Source: Enteroscipio rubneri
Lineage (GTDB): Bacteria > Actinomycetota > Coriobacteriia > Coriobacteriales > Eggerthellaceae
Direction of reading: 5' to 3'
Assembly (NCBI RefSeq): GCF_002899715.1
Contig: NZ_PPEK01000001.1
Coordinates: 62,001-126,000, forward strand
Length of the DNA stretch: 64,000 bases
Positions within the stretch are counted from its first letter, which is position 1, and every line of letters starts with the position of its first letter. Shown here piece by piece: positions 18,636 through 27,517 of this stretch. A program made the position numbers and the translations under genes. The notes below the pieces were generated by a model. The model did not search any database, was not told the DNA's origin, and saw only the letters and a program-made list of their open reading frames with translations.

Positions 18636-19517
18636 ATGGAAGAATTCGCACATATCGCTGGGCATGTCCTCGAGCATTCGGTCGCCGACACGCTCTACAT
18701 CATCCCGTTCCTCTTCGTCACCTACCTCGTTATGGAGTGGCTTGAACACAAGACGAGCGGCAGGACCGAGGCGGCCGTGCAGCGCGCGGGCGCGGCGGGG
18801 CCCGCGGTAGGCGCTCTTGTGGGCGTCGTGCCGCAATGCGGCTTCTCGGCTGCGGCGGCAACGCTGTGGGCGGGACGCGTGATCACGCTCGGCACACTGT
18901 TCGCGGTCTTTTTGTCTACGTCCGATGAGATGCTGCCTATCTTCATCGCCGAGCAGGTGCCGGTGGTCGTCATCCTGAAGATCCTCGCTGCGAAGATCGT
19001 CATCGGCATGGTGATGGGCTTTTTGGTTGATGCGGGCATGCGCATCGCACGTCGCATCGATTCGCCTCTGCACATTCACGAGCTATGCGAGCGCGACCAC
19101 TGCCACTGCCATGATGGCGAAGGCGGCATCCTAAAAAGCGCCATCAAGCACACCTTGCAGGTCACCCTGTTCGTCTTCCTCATCACCCTTGTCCTGAACG
19201 GCGTCTTGGAAGTGGTGGGCGAGGACGTGCTGGGAGAGTTTCTGAGCGCGAACCCGGCGCTTTCGGTTTTCGGGGCGGCACTTGTGGGCCTCGTGCCTAA
19301 CTGCGCCGCCAGCATCGTTGTCGCGCAGCTCTATGTGAGCGGCGTGCTCGGTTCAGGCGCGATGCTCGCCGGCCTGCTTGTGAGCGCAGGCGTGGGCTTG
19401 CTTGTGCTCGTGCGCACGAACCGCCACTGGAAGCAGAATGTCGCCATCATCGCAGTGCTGTACGTCACCGGTGTCGTATGGGGCTTCATAGCGAATGCGC
19501 TCGGAGTTGTATTCTAG
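18636..19517 (+). CDS. Putative polytopic heavy-metal exporter (ArsP_2 / putative manganese transporter family)
   Basis: 293 residues with about eight to ten hydrophobic segments in two related halves. Each half holds a Pro-x-Cys motif in a membrane segment: VGVVPQCGFSA (about 63-72) and VGLVPNCAAS (about 225). Between the halves is a His/Cys-rich loop, HIHELCERDHCHCH (146-159), well suited to metal binding. This layout matches the putative 10-TM metal exporter family. The transported metal is unknown. TACAAT (18613-18618) lies close to the ATG, so the leader is very short. Confidence 0.75.
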   Translation: MEEFAHIAGHVLEHSVADTLYIIPFLFVTYLVMEWLEHKTSGRTEAAVQRAGAAGPAVGALVGVVPQCGFSAAAATLWAGRVITLGTLFAVFLSTSDEMLPIFIAEQVPVVVILKILAAKIVIGMVMGFLVDAGMRIARRIDSPLHIHELCERDHCHCHDGEGGILKSAIKHTLQVTLFVFLITLVLNGVLEVVGEDVLGEFLSANPALSVFGAALVGLVPNCAASIVVAQLYVSGVLGSGAMLAGLLVSAGVGLLVLVRTNRHWKQNVAIIAVLYVTGVVWGFIANALGVVF

Positions 19518-19779
19518 CCGTCCGAGCCTCCCGGCGACGATGCGCATGCAGGACGCGGGAGCTGCCAGGGAGCCTCGCAGCAGCGTTTCAGCGCGGGCCT
19601 CCCATACGGTTTCCAGCATGAAGCGCGCGGCTGCGCCGGGTATGTCGAAAGGGATGGGAACGACTTCGCCGGAGCGGGCATGCCGTGCGAGCTGCGTTGC
19701 TCAGCCGGGCTCGCAAAAGGGCTGTCCGCGAGCGTGCGATTTGCGGTAGCATAAGCGAACAACGTCGAGAGGAGATTAC

Positions 19780-20385
19780 ATGGCCACGCTTGAAGCCGGC
19801 ATGACGCGCGATGAGGCGTTTGCGTTGTTGCAGGAGCATAACAAGGATCCGTTCCACATTGAGCATGCGGAGACGGTGGAGCAGACCATGCGGTACTTCG
19901 CGCGCGAGTACGATCCGGACAATGAGGAGTTCTGGGGCATCGTGGGCCTGCTGCACGACCTGGATTGGGAGGAGCACGACGACGAACCCGAGCTGCACAC
20001 CGTCTATGCGGCCAAGGACATCGAAGCAGCAGGCGGCACGTCCGAGCTTATCCGCGCCATTCAGAGCCACACGTCGGACTTCAACACCGAGCTTCCCAAG
20101 CCGGAACTCCAGATGGAGAAGATCCTGTTTGCCACCGAGGAGCTGACGGGCCTCATCGGCGCGGCCATCGTCATGCGCCCGAGCAAGAGCGTCATGGACT
20201 TCGAGGTGAAGTCACTCAAGAAGAAGTTCAAGGACAAGCGCTTCGCCGCCGGCGTGAGCCGCGACGTCATCCGTTCCGGAGCCGAGATGCTCGGTTGGGA
20301 GCTGGACGAACTGTTCGCCCGTACCATCGAGGCCATGCAGTCCTTCGCTCCCGACAAGGATACGTTCGTCCCAATCGAAGGGTAG
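19780..20385 (+). CDS. HD-domain phosphohydrolase
   Basis: 201 residues. Metal-binding HD motif in VGLLHDLDWEEHDDE (about 55-68) with an upstream His in PFHIEHAETVEQ and a downstream His in IQSHTSD, the pattern of small HD hydrolases. Substrate unknown; many act on nucleotides. GAGAGGAG precedes the start and TAGCAT (about 19747) could be its -10. It is convergent with the MFS gene at 20436, 50 bp away. Confidence 0.8.
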   Translation: MATLEAGMTRDEAFALLQEHNKDPFHIEHAETVEQTMRYFAREYDPDNEEFWGIVGLLHDLDWEEHDDEPELHTVYAAKDIEAAGGTSELIRAIQSHTSDFNTELPKPELQMEKILFATEELTGLIGAAIVMRPSKSVMDFEVKSLKKKFKDKRFAAGVSRDVIRSGAEMLGWELDELFARTIEAMQSFAPDKDTFVPIEG

Positions 20386-20435
20386 GCAAGCCTCTGCGAG
20401 CGCTTCCCGCTCTCGATGCCCATGGGCCAAGTGCC

Positions 20436-21725
20436 CTACGACTCGTCGAGCTCTTTCAGCTTGCGCCGCATAGTGCCGTTCGCTCGGCTCACCCACAGGT
20501 AGGCCGCAAGGGCGATGATGGCTACGCCGGCCATGGCGGTGAACAGGCCGTCGTAGCCCCAGAGCGGCTGGATGATGCCGAGCAGAAACGGTCCGGCCCC
20601 TACGCCGATGTCGAGCAGCGCGTAGAAGGTCGAGTTTGCCAGACTCAGCCGATCGTCAGGCGCGATGCGCACCGCCAATGCGAGGCCGCTTGCCTGCACG
20701 GTTCCCACACCGAAGCCCAGCAACGCGGCGGCGATGAGCATCGCGGCGGGTCGGTAGACGGTCGCAAGCAGTGCCATGCCGCATATGAACGCGATGAACG
20801 CGGGCACCATGACCACGCGGTCTCCCTTCCGGTCGAACAGCTTGCCTGTGAAGGGGCGGGTGACGAACGTTGCGATGGCGTACACGACGAAAAAGAAGCT
20901 CGCAGGAGTCTCCAACCCACGTTCGGCGGCGAAGGGCGTAAGGAACGCGAGCAGGCTCGAATAGCAGAAGAAGAGCAGCGCACAGACGGCACTGATGGGA
21001 ATAATGCTCCGCTCGAGATAATTGGACAGACGGGGCTGCGGAACACGGAATCCGCCTGCACGTTCGTCGCGCTCCTCCTCAGCGATCTCGCGTGCCTTCT
21101 GCTCCACGCTTTCATGCGTGGAGCCTGCGGCGGCTTCTATGCGCTCGTCGCGCAGCTCGGGAACCTTCAGCTGCGTTGCGGCAAGCAGACCCAAAGCAGC
21201 GGCGATGGCTGCCACCACGAACAGCGTTTCCGCGCCGGCAGTCTGCGTCAGGTACATTCCCAGAAAGGGGCCGACAGCCGCTCCGAGCGTGACGGACAAC
21301 ATATAGTAGCCCACGCCTTCGCCCTTGCGATCGTCGGGCACAAGGGCCGTTACGATGGTGCCGATTGACGTCGAGCAGGCACCGAAGGCGAAGCCGTGCA
21401 GGAAGCGCAGCACGAACAGCATGCCGAAGTCCATGCCAGCCAAATACAGCGCCGAGAATGCCACCTCGAGCGCCGCTCCGATCACGAGCATCCGCTTGCG
21501 GCCGATACGATCCAGAATGCGTCCGGTTGCGATGCGCGCAATCAGCGTGCCGATGATGAAGATGCTCGCAGCCAGGCCTGCCAACGAAGCCGGTGCGTCG
21601 TAGAGGCGCATGGCGTAGTTTGCGACGACCACCATGAGCCCATAGTAGTTCACCATGAGCAGAAAATTCACTCCTGTGCCCAGGACAAAGTCCTTCGTCC
21701 AAAGCTTTGCGTGCGAAGAGGCCAT
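20436..21725 (-). CDS. Major facilitator superfamily transporter
   Basis: 429 residues with twelve predicted membrane helices. The first intracellular loop carries the MFS motif A-like RIATGRILDRIGRKRMLVIG, and the second half repeats it in FVTRPFTGKLFDRKGDRVVM. The central loop (about 195-230) is charged. It starts one base after the stop of the universal stress gene, so both are on one transcript. The substrate cannot be deduced; drug or metabolite efflux is the usual role. Confidence 0.88.
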   Translation of the reverse strand: MASSHAKLWTKDFVLGTGVNFLLMVNYYGLMVVVANYAMRLYDAPASLAGLAASIFIIGTLIARIATGRILDRIGRKRMLVIGAALEVAFSALYLAGMDFGMLFVLRFLHGFAFGACSTSIGTIVTALVPDDRKGEGVGYYMLSVTLGAAVGPFLGMYLTQTAGAETLFVVAAIAAALGLLAATQLKVPELRDERIEAAAGSTHESVEQKAREIAEEERDERAGGFRVPQPRLSNYLERSIIPISAVCALLFFCYSSLLAFLTPFAAERGLETPASFFFVVYAIATFVTRPFTGKLFDRKGDRVVMVPAFIAFICGMALLATVYRPAAMLIAAALLGFGVGTVQASGLALAVRIAPDDRLSLANSTFYALLDIGVGAGPFLLGIIQPLWGYDGLFTAMAGVAIIALAAYLWVSRANGTMRRKLKELDES

Positions 21726-21726
21726 A

Positions 21727-22197
21727 TTAGCTGAGCGGCTTCTTGTCCGGCGTGTCCTTTGCGATGAGCACTGCCACCGGAGACCCCTGCACCACGGCGT
21801 AGCTCACGCTGCCCAGATATCCTTTAACGCCTCCCTGTCCCCTGCTGCCCATGATAATGAGGTCACAGCCTTCATCCTGGGCGCATTTGAGGATGAGGTC
21901 AGCGGGCGAGGTTCCTTTCAGCAGCTTGGCATGCGCGTTGTTCGGCACTTCGTCTGCGGTGCGCTGCAGATCATGCAGGATGCGGTCGGCTTCGTCGAAA
22001 AGCGCAGCTTCAGCACCGGTGCCCATGCCATACAGCTTGAGCACATGGACGAGCACAAGTTCGACACGTTCGTCTTGCGCCGCAATGGCGCGCGCGAGGT
22101 CAATGGCCTTGGCTGAAGGGGCTGATCCGTCGTAGGCGACCAGTATCTTGGAGCACCACATGAGAGCTGTCACGCCTTTCATCGAGGGGGTGCGCAT
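21727..22197 (-). CDS. Universal stress protein (UspA family)
   Basis: 156 residues from ATG 22197, which has GAAGGGG seven bases upstream; the conserved domain itself begins at an internal Met (22161, MWCSKILVAYDGS). The ATP-binding signature G-x2-G-x9-G-S is present in IIMGSRGQGGVKGYLGS, so it is the nucleotide-binding type. It is cotranscribed with the downstream MFS transporter, suggesting it modulates or accompanies transport under stress (inference). Confidence 0.92.
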   Translation of the reverse strand: MRTPSMKGVTALMWCSKILVAYDGSAPSAKAIDLARAIAAQDERVELVLVHVLKLYGMGTGAEAALFDEADRILHDLQRTADEVPNNAHAKLLKGTSPADLILKCAQDEGCDLIIMGSRGQGGVKGYLGSVSYAVVQGSPVAVLIAKDTPDKKPLS

Positions 22198-22367
22198 GAG
22201 GAAACCCCTTCATTATACGCTTCCTGTTCTGCTTCAAGATTTCACCACGATGCCTTCATTCTGACGGGTTGCCTTCACCCTGCCTCGTTCGCCCTCCTGG
22301 ACGCCCCGCGTCCCCGATCCGCGATTCTGTTGGCATTATGCACCGTTTGCATCTCCGAATATAATCA

Positions 22368-22396
22368 TTGACCCGCTCCGCACGCCCGGCTAAAAT
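22368..22396 (+). promoter_or_regulatory. Promoter of the tRNA-Lys/tRNA-Gln pair
   Basis: TTGACC (22368-22373) and TAAAAT (22391-22396) with an ideal 17-bp spacer, 25 bp ahead of the first tRNA. Confidence 0.75.
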
Positions 22397-22421
22397 GGGT
22401 ACTCGCGCATGCAGCGGACGT

Positions 22422-22497
22422 GGGCCGTTAGCTCAGTTGGTAGAGCAGGGGACTTTTAATCCCAAGGTCGCGGGTTCGATTCCCTCACGGCCCACCA
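22422..22497 (+). tRNA. tRNA-Lys (anticodon UUU)
   Basis: 76 nt including encoded CCA. Acceptor stem GGGCCGT pairs with ACGGCCC; D arm GCTCAGTTGGTAGAGC; anticodon loop CTTTTAA gives UUU; T arm GCGGGTTCGATTCCCTC. Thirty-seven bases separate it from tRNA-Gln. Confidence 0.97.
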
Positions 22498-22534
22498 TTT
22501 TCTTCTCCCTGCACGTTTCGCGGTTCGATTCCAC

Positions 22535-22608
22535 TGGGCCATCGTCCAACGGCAGGACTCTGGTTTTTGGTACCAGCTATCCAGGTTCGAATCCTGGTGG
22601 CCCAGCCA
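22535..22608 (+). tRNA. tRNA-Gln (anticodon UUG)
   Basis: 74 nt including encoded CCA. Acceptor TGGGCCA pairs with TGGCCCA; anticodon stem CTGGT/ACCAG with loop TTTTGGT gives UUG; T arm CCAGGTTCGAATCCTGG. Probably cotranscribed with tRNA-Lys. Confidence 0.97.
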
Positions 22609-23069
22609 TCGTAGTCTCATGCGAGCTTTCGCCGAAATTCGTATGTCGATTGATTGGCCCCGCTATCGCAAACGGGGGGGGGCAACATCCTCTGCAACCT
22701 CCTCAATCCCATGTTCTCGCATCGCTGCTTCCGATCTGAGGATACCGCGGTTTCTGAAATCCTCCCTTGACCATGCGCCCAAAACACGTATCATTGATGC
22801 AATCGTTCGCAAGACTGCCGCGCGCCGCTAGTTCGAGCGTTGCGGATACGTCGAAGCCGACAAGGCGGCTGCGCAGTGCGCAAATACCTGGCGGTCCCGT
22901 TTCTGCGACGAGGACTGCGCGGCACAGACCGCAGGCCTGGCATGCAGGCATGTTCCGAACCAGCAGGTTTGTTGGTATCGTGCGCTCGTATTTTCTCTTG
23001 CACATCTTGTCAATAATTTGGTATCATTTGCAGCTGCTGCTTAACGACCATTTGCTTGAAGGAGCACTT
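22609..23069. other. Leader region ahead of infA
   Basis: 461 bp without a gene. It holds a G9 tract (22674-22682) and two promoters reading towards infA: TTGACC (22767-22772) with TATCAT (22789-22794), 16-bp spacer; and TTGCAC (22998-23003) with extended -10 TGGTATCAT (23019-23027), 18-bp spacer. The long frame running into infA from 22767 has no family features upstream of the TTG start. Confidence 0.65.
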
Positions 23070-23288
23070 TTGACCAAAGAAGATGTCATCGAGCTCGAGG
23101 GAACGGTCCTCGAGGCGTTGCCAAACGCTATGTTTAGGGTGGAACTCGAAAACGGGCACAAGATATTGGCCCACATTTCCGGCAAGATGCGCATGCACTA
23201 CATCAAGATCCTGCCGGGTGACAAAGTGACGGTCGAGCTTTCCGTCTACGATCTCAATCGAGGTCGCATCACCTATCGGTTCAAATAG
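23070..23288 (+). CDS. infA: Translation initiation factor IF-1
   Basis: 72 residues, exactly the family length, started at TTG 23070 with GAAGGAGC at 23058-23065. The S1-like OB fold is complete ([20 protein letters not shown] to [11 protein letters not shown]). IF-1 binds the ribosomal A site and aids initiation. It heads the cluster rpmJ-rpsM-rpsK-rpsD-rpoA-rplQ, although adk and map, usual neighbours upstream, are not here. Confidence 0.97.
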   Translation: MTKEDVIELEGTVLEALPNAMFRVELENGHKILAHISGKMRMHYIKILPGDKVTVELSVYDLNRGRITYRFK

Positions 23289-23498
23289 GGCGGTATCTGC
23301 GCGGCGCGTGGATGCGGTGTGCAGATTCTGTGATGAGAAGGACGATCGTCGAAAGGTTTCGACGGGTGTCGGAGCGTAGTGTGTCGGCAGGGGTGCAGGT
23401 CGGTCGGGCATGGGGTTGGGCAAACAGTGAGGAAAATCATCGTCTGCGGCTGGACGTGACAGATAGATATAAGAACGCATAACCGAAAGGAAGCAATT

Positions 23499-23612
23499 AT
23501 GAAGGTACGCCCTTCGGTCAAGAAAATGTGCGACAAGTGCAAAATCATCCGACGCCATGGCAAGGTGCTCGTCATTTGCGAGAACCCGCGCCATAAGCAG
23601 CGTCAGGGCTAG
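23499..23612 (+). CDS. rpmJ: Ribosomal protein L36 (bL36)
   Basis: 37 residues: [20 protein letters not shown] then [17 protein letters not shown]. The zinc ligands C11, C14, C27 and H32 identify the zinc-binding (C+) form. GAAAGGAAG precedes the start. It lies 210 bp after infA and 21 bp before rpsM. Confidence 0.97.
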   Translation: MKVRPSVKKMCDKCKIIRRHGKVLVICENPRHKQRQG

Positions 23613-23633
23613 GAAGAAAGAGGAGAATAACCT

Positions 23634-24002
23634 ATGGCACGTCTTGTTGGTGTCGACCTTCCTCGCGACAAGCGCATTGAAGTCGGCTTGACCTACATCT
23701 ACGGCATTGGCCTGACCACCTCCAAGAAGATTCTCGCCGAGACCGGCGTCGATCCTGACGTCCGCGTCAAGGACCTCACGGAGGATGATCTCACGAAGCT
23801 GCGCGACTACATCCAGGCGAACATCAAGGTGGAGGGCGACCTGCACCGCGAGGTTTCTCAGAACGTCAAGCGCCTCATGGAGATCGGTTGCTACCGAGGG
23901 CTGCGTCATCGTCGCGGTCTGCCTGTTCGCGGTCAGCGCACGCACACGAACGCGCGCACGCGCAAGGGTCCTCGTAAGCAAATCGGCGGAAAGAAGAAGT
24001 GA
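23634..24002 (+). CDS. rpsM: Ribosomal protein S13 (uS13)
   Basis: 122 residues, standard length, starting [19 protein letters not shown] and ending in the basic [11 protein letters not shown] tail. It sits in the 30S head and contacts tRNA and the 50S subunit. Second member of the alpha-operon-type cluster. Confidence 0.98.
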   Translation: MARLVGVDLPRDKRIEVGLTYIYGIGLTTSKKILAETGVDPDVRVKDLTEDDLTKLRDYIQANIKVEGDLHREVSQNVKRLMEIGCYRGLRHRRGLPVRGQRTHTNARTRKGPRKQIGGKKK

Positions 24003-24013
24003 GGTAGCGAGAA

Positions 24014-24412
24014 GTGGCAGCTAAGAAAAACGTGCGCACCCGCATCAAGCGCTCCGAGCGCAAGAATATCGCCGTGGGTGCCGCGCACATCAAGTCTACG
24101 TTCAACAACACCATCGTGAGCATCACCGATCCTCAGGGCAATGTGATCTCATGGCAGTCCGCTGGCACGGTTGGCTTCAAGGGCTCCCGCAAGTCCACGC
24201 CGTTTGCGGCGCAGATGGCCGCCGAGGCCGCTGCGAAGACGGCGATGGAGCACGGCCTGAAGAAGGTCGCCGTGTTCGTCAAGGGCCCGGGTTCGGGCCG
24301 CGAGACGGCCATACGCTCGCTTCAGGCCGCTGGCCTGGAAGTCTCCAGCATTCAGGATTGCACACCCATCCCGCACAACGGTTGCCGTCCCCGCAAGCGT
24401 CGTCGCGTGTAG
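24014..24412 (+). CDS. rpsK: Ribosomal protein S11 (uS11)
   Basis: 132 residues. The [20 protein letters not shown] segment and the basic C-terminus [10 protein letters not shown] are diagnostic. It forms part of the 30S platform near the mRNA exit. Eleven bases separate it from rpsM. Confidence 0.98.
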   Translation: MAAKKNVRTRIKRSERKNIAVGAAHIKSTFNNTIVSITDPQGNVISWQSAGTVGFKGSRKSTPFAAQMAAEAAAKTAMEHGLKKVAVFVKGPGSGRETAIRSLQAAGLEVSSIQDCTPIPHNGCRPRKRRRV

Positions 24413-24432
24413 TTTGAAAGGATCGATTAACT

Positions 24433-25029
24433 ATGGCAATCAATAGAACTCCGGTTCTAAAGCGCTGCCGTCAGCTTGGCCTGGATCCGGTGGTGCTGGG
24501 TTACAGCAGCAGCAAGACCTCCATCCGCGAGCCCAAGCGCCGTCGCAAGGAAAGCGAATACGGCATGCAGCTTCGCGAGAAGCAGAAGGTCAAGTTCATC
24601 TACGGGGTGCTCGAGAAGCAGTTCCGCGGATACTACAAGAAGGCCAAGTCCATGCCGGGCGTCACGGGCGAGAACCTTATGCGCATCCTGGAGTCCCGTA
24701 TCGACAACGTTATCTTCCGCCTCGGGTTCGCCCGCACGCGCAAGGAGGCTCGTCAGATCGTGACCCACGGCCACATTACCGTGAATGGCAAGCGCGTCGA
24801 CATCCCGTCGTTGCGCGTGAAGGCCGGCGACGTCGTGGCCGTCGCTCCCAAGTCGAAGGACCTGCTGGTCATCAAGAGCGCACTCGTGTCGAATGCGCGC
24901 TTCCAGGTGCCGGCATGGCTCGAAGTTGATATCGAGAAGCTGCAGGGCAGCGTGTTGGCTCTCCCGCAACGCGATCAAATCGATCTGGACATTCGCGAAC
25001 AGCTCATCGTCGAACTCTACTCGAAGTAA
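24433..25029 (+). CDS. rpsD: Ribosomal protein S4 (uS4)
   Basis: 198 residues, with the S4 RNA-binding domain (LRLGFARTRKEARQIVTHGH) in the middle. The N-terminal region lacks the zinc-ribbon Cys found in some S4 proteins, so it is the Cys-free type. S4 nucleates 30S assembly and in other bacteria can repress its own operon. Confidence 0.98.
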   Translation: MAINRTPVLKRCRQLGLDPVVLGYSSSKTSIREPKRRRKESEYGMQLREKQKVKFIYGVLEKQFRGYYKKAKSMPGVTGENLMRILESRIDNVIFRLGFARTRKEARQIVTHGHITVNGKRVDIPSLRVKAGDVVAVAPKSKDLLVIKSALVSNARFQVPAWLEVDIEKLQGSVLALPQRDQIDLDIREQLIVELYSK

Positions 25030-25058
25030 TCGCGGCGTAGTAAGGAGGCTTATACAGC

Positions 25059-26009
25059 ATGACAGAGTTCATGAGGCCTACAGTAACAACGGAAGAAGTT
25101 AACGAGACCGTAGCGCGTTTCATCGTGGAACCGCTGGAGCGCGGCTATGGCTATACGCTGGGAAACTGCATGCGCCGTGTGCTGCTCTCGTCGCTGGACG
25201 GCGCGAAAGCGACCGCGATCCAGATCGATGGCGTGCAGCATGAGTTCACGACCGCCGAAGGCGTTATCGAGGATATCACCGATATCGTCCTGAACGTCAA
25301 GGGGCTCGTGTTCTCCGCGCTCAACGACGATATCGAAGAGGCTACGGCGCATGTGTCGGCGGAAGGACCCTGCACGGTGACGGGCGCCGATCTCGACATC
25401 CCGACCGAATTCACGCTTGTCAACCCGGAGCATGTTATCGCTACGGTTGCCGATGGCGGTCAGCTGGACATGACGATCCGCATCGGCGTGGGCCGCGGCT
25501 ATGTGTCGGCCGAGCGCAACAAGCGCACCGAGGACCCCATCGGCATCATCCATGTCGACTCGCTGTTCTCGCCGGTGCGCCGTTGCACGCTCAATGTCAC
25601 GGATACCCGCGTCGGCCAGCGCACGGACTACGACAAGCTGGTGCTGGAAGTGGAGACGGATGGCAGCATCCTGCCTTCCGAGGCCGTGTGCCGCGCTTCC
25701 AATATCATCAACCAGTATATGGGCGCCTTCCTGAGCCTGTCCGACGTCATCGACGAAGAAGAGGGCGAGGTTCCCTCCATCTTCGCGCCGGAGGGGCAGG
25801 AGTCCAACGCAGAGCTCGATAAGCAGATCGAGGATCTGGACTTGTCGGTGCGCTCGTACAACTGCCTGAAGCGCGCCGGAATCCATTCCGTCCGACAGCT
25901 CGTCGAGTTCTCCGAGAACGATCTGCTGAACATCAGGAACTTTGGTGCGAAGTCCATCGAGGAAGTGAAGGACAAACTCATTTCCATGGACCTCAATTTG
26001 AAGCTATAG
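25059..26009 (+). CDS. rpoA: RNA polymerase alpha subunit
   Basis: 316 residues. Alpha N-terminal assembly domain (FIVEPLERGYGYTLGNCMRR at about 19-38) and a C-terminal domain with the DNA-contact helix-hairpin (NCLKRAGIHSVRQLVEFSEN DLLNIRNFG). It forms the dimer that nucleates RNA polymerase and contacts activators and UP elements. Cotranscribed with rplQ. Confidence 0.98.
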   Translation: MTEFMRPTVTTEEVNETVARFIVEPLERGYGYTLGNCMRRVLLSSLDGAKATAIQIDGVQHEFTTAEGVIEDITDIVLNVKGLVFSALNDDIEEATAHVSAEGPCTVTGADLDIPTEFTLVNPEHVIATVADGGQLDMTIRIGVGRGYVSAERNKRTEDPIGIIHVDSLFSPVRRCTLNVTDTRVGQRTDYDKLVLEVETDGSILPSEAVCRASNIINQYMGAFLSLSDVIDEEEGEVPSIFAPEGQESNAELDKQIEDLDLSVRSYNCLKRAGIHSVRQLVEFSENDLLNIRNFGAKSIEEVKDKLISMDLNLKL

Positions 26010-26022
26010 GAGACACGAGATC

Positions 26023-26634
26023 ATGAGACACAACTACAAGGGCCGCAAGCTGGGCACTGACTTCAGCCACACCAAGGCCATGAAGAAGAGCTTGGTGAAC
26101 GCCCTGTTCCTGAACGACCGCATCAAGACGGTCGAGTCGCGCGCCAAGGAGATCCGTCCTGACGTCGACAAGATCATCACGTGGGCGAAGAAGGGCGACC
26201 TGCATTCCCGTCGTCTTGCCATCGCGGCAACCGGCGATAAGGAAATCGTGCGCGAGATCTTCGAGAAGGTTGCGCAGGGCATGTTCGCCGATCGCCAGGG
26301 CGGCTATACCCGCATTATGAAGCTGGGCAACCGCAAGGGCGACAACGCCCCCATGGTTATCATGGAGCTGGTGACCGAGCCCGTAGCCAAGAAGGCCAAG
26401 GATGAGGAGAAGCCTGCTGCCAAGAAGGCAGCGAAGAAGGCCACTCCGAAGAAGGTCGAGGCTGCGGACGAGACGCCGGCTGAGGAGAAGGCTGCCGAGG
26501 CCGAGGAGCCGAAGGTCGAAGCCGAGGAAGCTCGGGAGGCAGAGGCTCAGGTTGAGGAGGCCGACAAGGCCGAGGAAGCCGCTGCTGAGGATGCCGAAGC
26601 CGCCAAGGCGGAGGAGAAGGACAAGGCCGAATAG
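26023..26634 (+). CDS. rplQ: Ribosomal protein L17 (bL17) with long acidic/Ala-rich tail
   Basis: 203 residues. Residues 1-117 are a normal L17 (MRHNYKGRKLGTDFSHTKAM to APMVIMELV). The remaining 85 or so are Lys/Ala/Glu-rich (KPAAKKAAKKAT, then EEAREAEAQVEEADKAEEAA), ending KAEEKDKAE. Actinobacterial L17 proteins often have C-terminal extensions; their role is not known. A terminator follows at 26696. Confidence 0.95.
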   Translation: MRHNYKGRKLGTDFSHTKAMKKSLVNALFLNDRIKTVESRAKEIRPDVDKIITWAKKGDLHSRRLAIAATGDKEIVREIFEKVAQGMFADRQGGYTRIMKLGNRKGDNAPMVIMELVTEPVAKKAKDEEKPAAKKAAKKATPKKVEAADETPAEEKAAEAEEPKVEAEEAREAEAQVEEADKAEEAAAEDAEAAKAEEKDKAE

Positions 26635-26695
26635 TCCGTTCTTCGCTCAGTCTGCAACGATGCATCGAGCGGGCTGCAACAAAAGCCCTAGGTGA

Positions 26696-26730
26696 AAGAG
26701 CCGAAGCCCAGCCGGGTTTCGGCTCTTCTG
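26696..26730 (+). terminator. Rho-independent terminator of the rpoA-rplQ operon
   Basis: Arms AAGAGCCGAAGCCC and GGGTTTCGGCTCTT pair over 14 bp with one G-U, followed by a short pyrimidine run CTTCT. Confidence 0.75.
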
Positions 26731-26900
26731 CTGCGAGGGCTTGCGCGCCTTTTCTTTCGCGCCCATTCCCGCAAGCAGCAGTTGTGCGCATGCAGGTGAG
26801 CATATGCGTTCCAGATGGTATGCGCGCCTGTTCCAGCCGTGAGAAGGCGCATGGGAAGATGCGACTCCGTCCAGGTCTTTTCAAGAGGCGATGTGCGAAT

Positions 26901-27512
26901 TTAGTGGCACGTCTCACAATCGTAGATGTCTGCATGGTGGCAGTTCTGGCATGCTTGAGGCGCTCTCTCCAGAACGTCGGTGGATTCATGTGCGCTATGG
27001 CAGTCGGTGCAGCCAATCTTCGAGTGCCCTTTGTTCTCCGGCAATGCATGGGGGTTCATCGTTGTTTGGTTGCTGTCGACGAGGGCGATGCTGTCACGTG
27101 TCCTATCGGCGAGGTCGGCCTTGTCGTGGCAGCCCGTGCAGGCGTCGTTCTCAACTGCGGTGTGCATGAGCTCTGCGGTGGGCTTGGCATTCCGGATGCC
27201 TGTATGGACGGTTGTCAGCTCCGGGGCGTCATCATGGCAGTTCACGCAGTTCGATGGCGCATCGGAAAAATCCGTGCAAGCAGAGGCGGCTGCTGTTTTC
27301 GCCTCGAGGGAATGGCACGGTGCGCACTCGAGCTCCGGTTTCCAAGTAAAATCTTCTTGCAGGGAGACCTGTTCGACCGCCACGATTCCGGGCATCAACG
27401 CTTTGTCCGCAGATGTCGATTGACAGCCGATTAAAACAGTTGCAACGAGCAGGCAGAATACGAAACCCGCCATGACGGGCGCTTCCGGTTTCCTCCCTGC
27501 GTTTCTCCGCAT
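26901..27512 (-). CDS. Multiheme c-type cytochrome lipoprotein
   Basis: 203 residues. Signal peptide with lipobox VLIGC, then six CxxCH heme sites: CAPCH, CVNCH, CTGCH, CTDCH, CQNCH and CETCH; the last is the final five residues before the stop. Many additional His can serve as distal ligands. It is probably an outer-face electron carrier between a membrane quinol oxidase and a reductase. It lies 5 bp after the slipin gene in a GntR-slipin-cytochrome operon and opposite a ferredoxin-NrfD-flavoprotein operon, so the flavoprotein at 30834 is the obvious electron acceptor (inference). An internal Met (14th residue) could also be the start. Confidence 0.88.
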   Translation of the reverse strand: MRRNAGRKPEAPVMAGFVFCLLVATVLIGCQSTSADKALMPGIVAVEQVSLQEDFTWKPELECAPCHSLEAKTAAASACTDFSDAPSNCVNCHDDAPELTTVHTGIRNAKPTAELMHTAVENDACTGCHDKADLADRTRDSIALVDSNQTTMNPHALPENKGHSKIGCTDCHSAHESTDVLERAPQACQNCHHADIYDCETCH

Positions 27513-27517
27513 TTCGA

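Noticed and set aside
22432-22650. Coding frame across the two tRNA genes
   Set aside because: The sequence folds into two complete tRNAs with encoded CCA; the frame is incidental.
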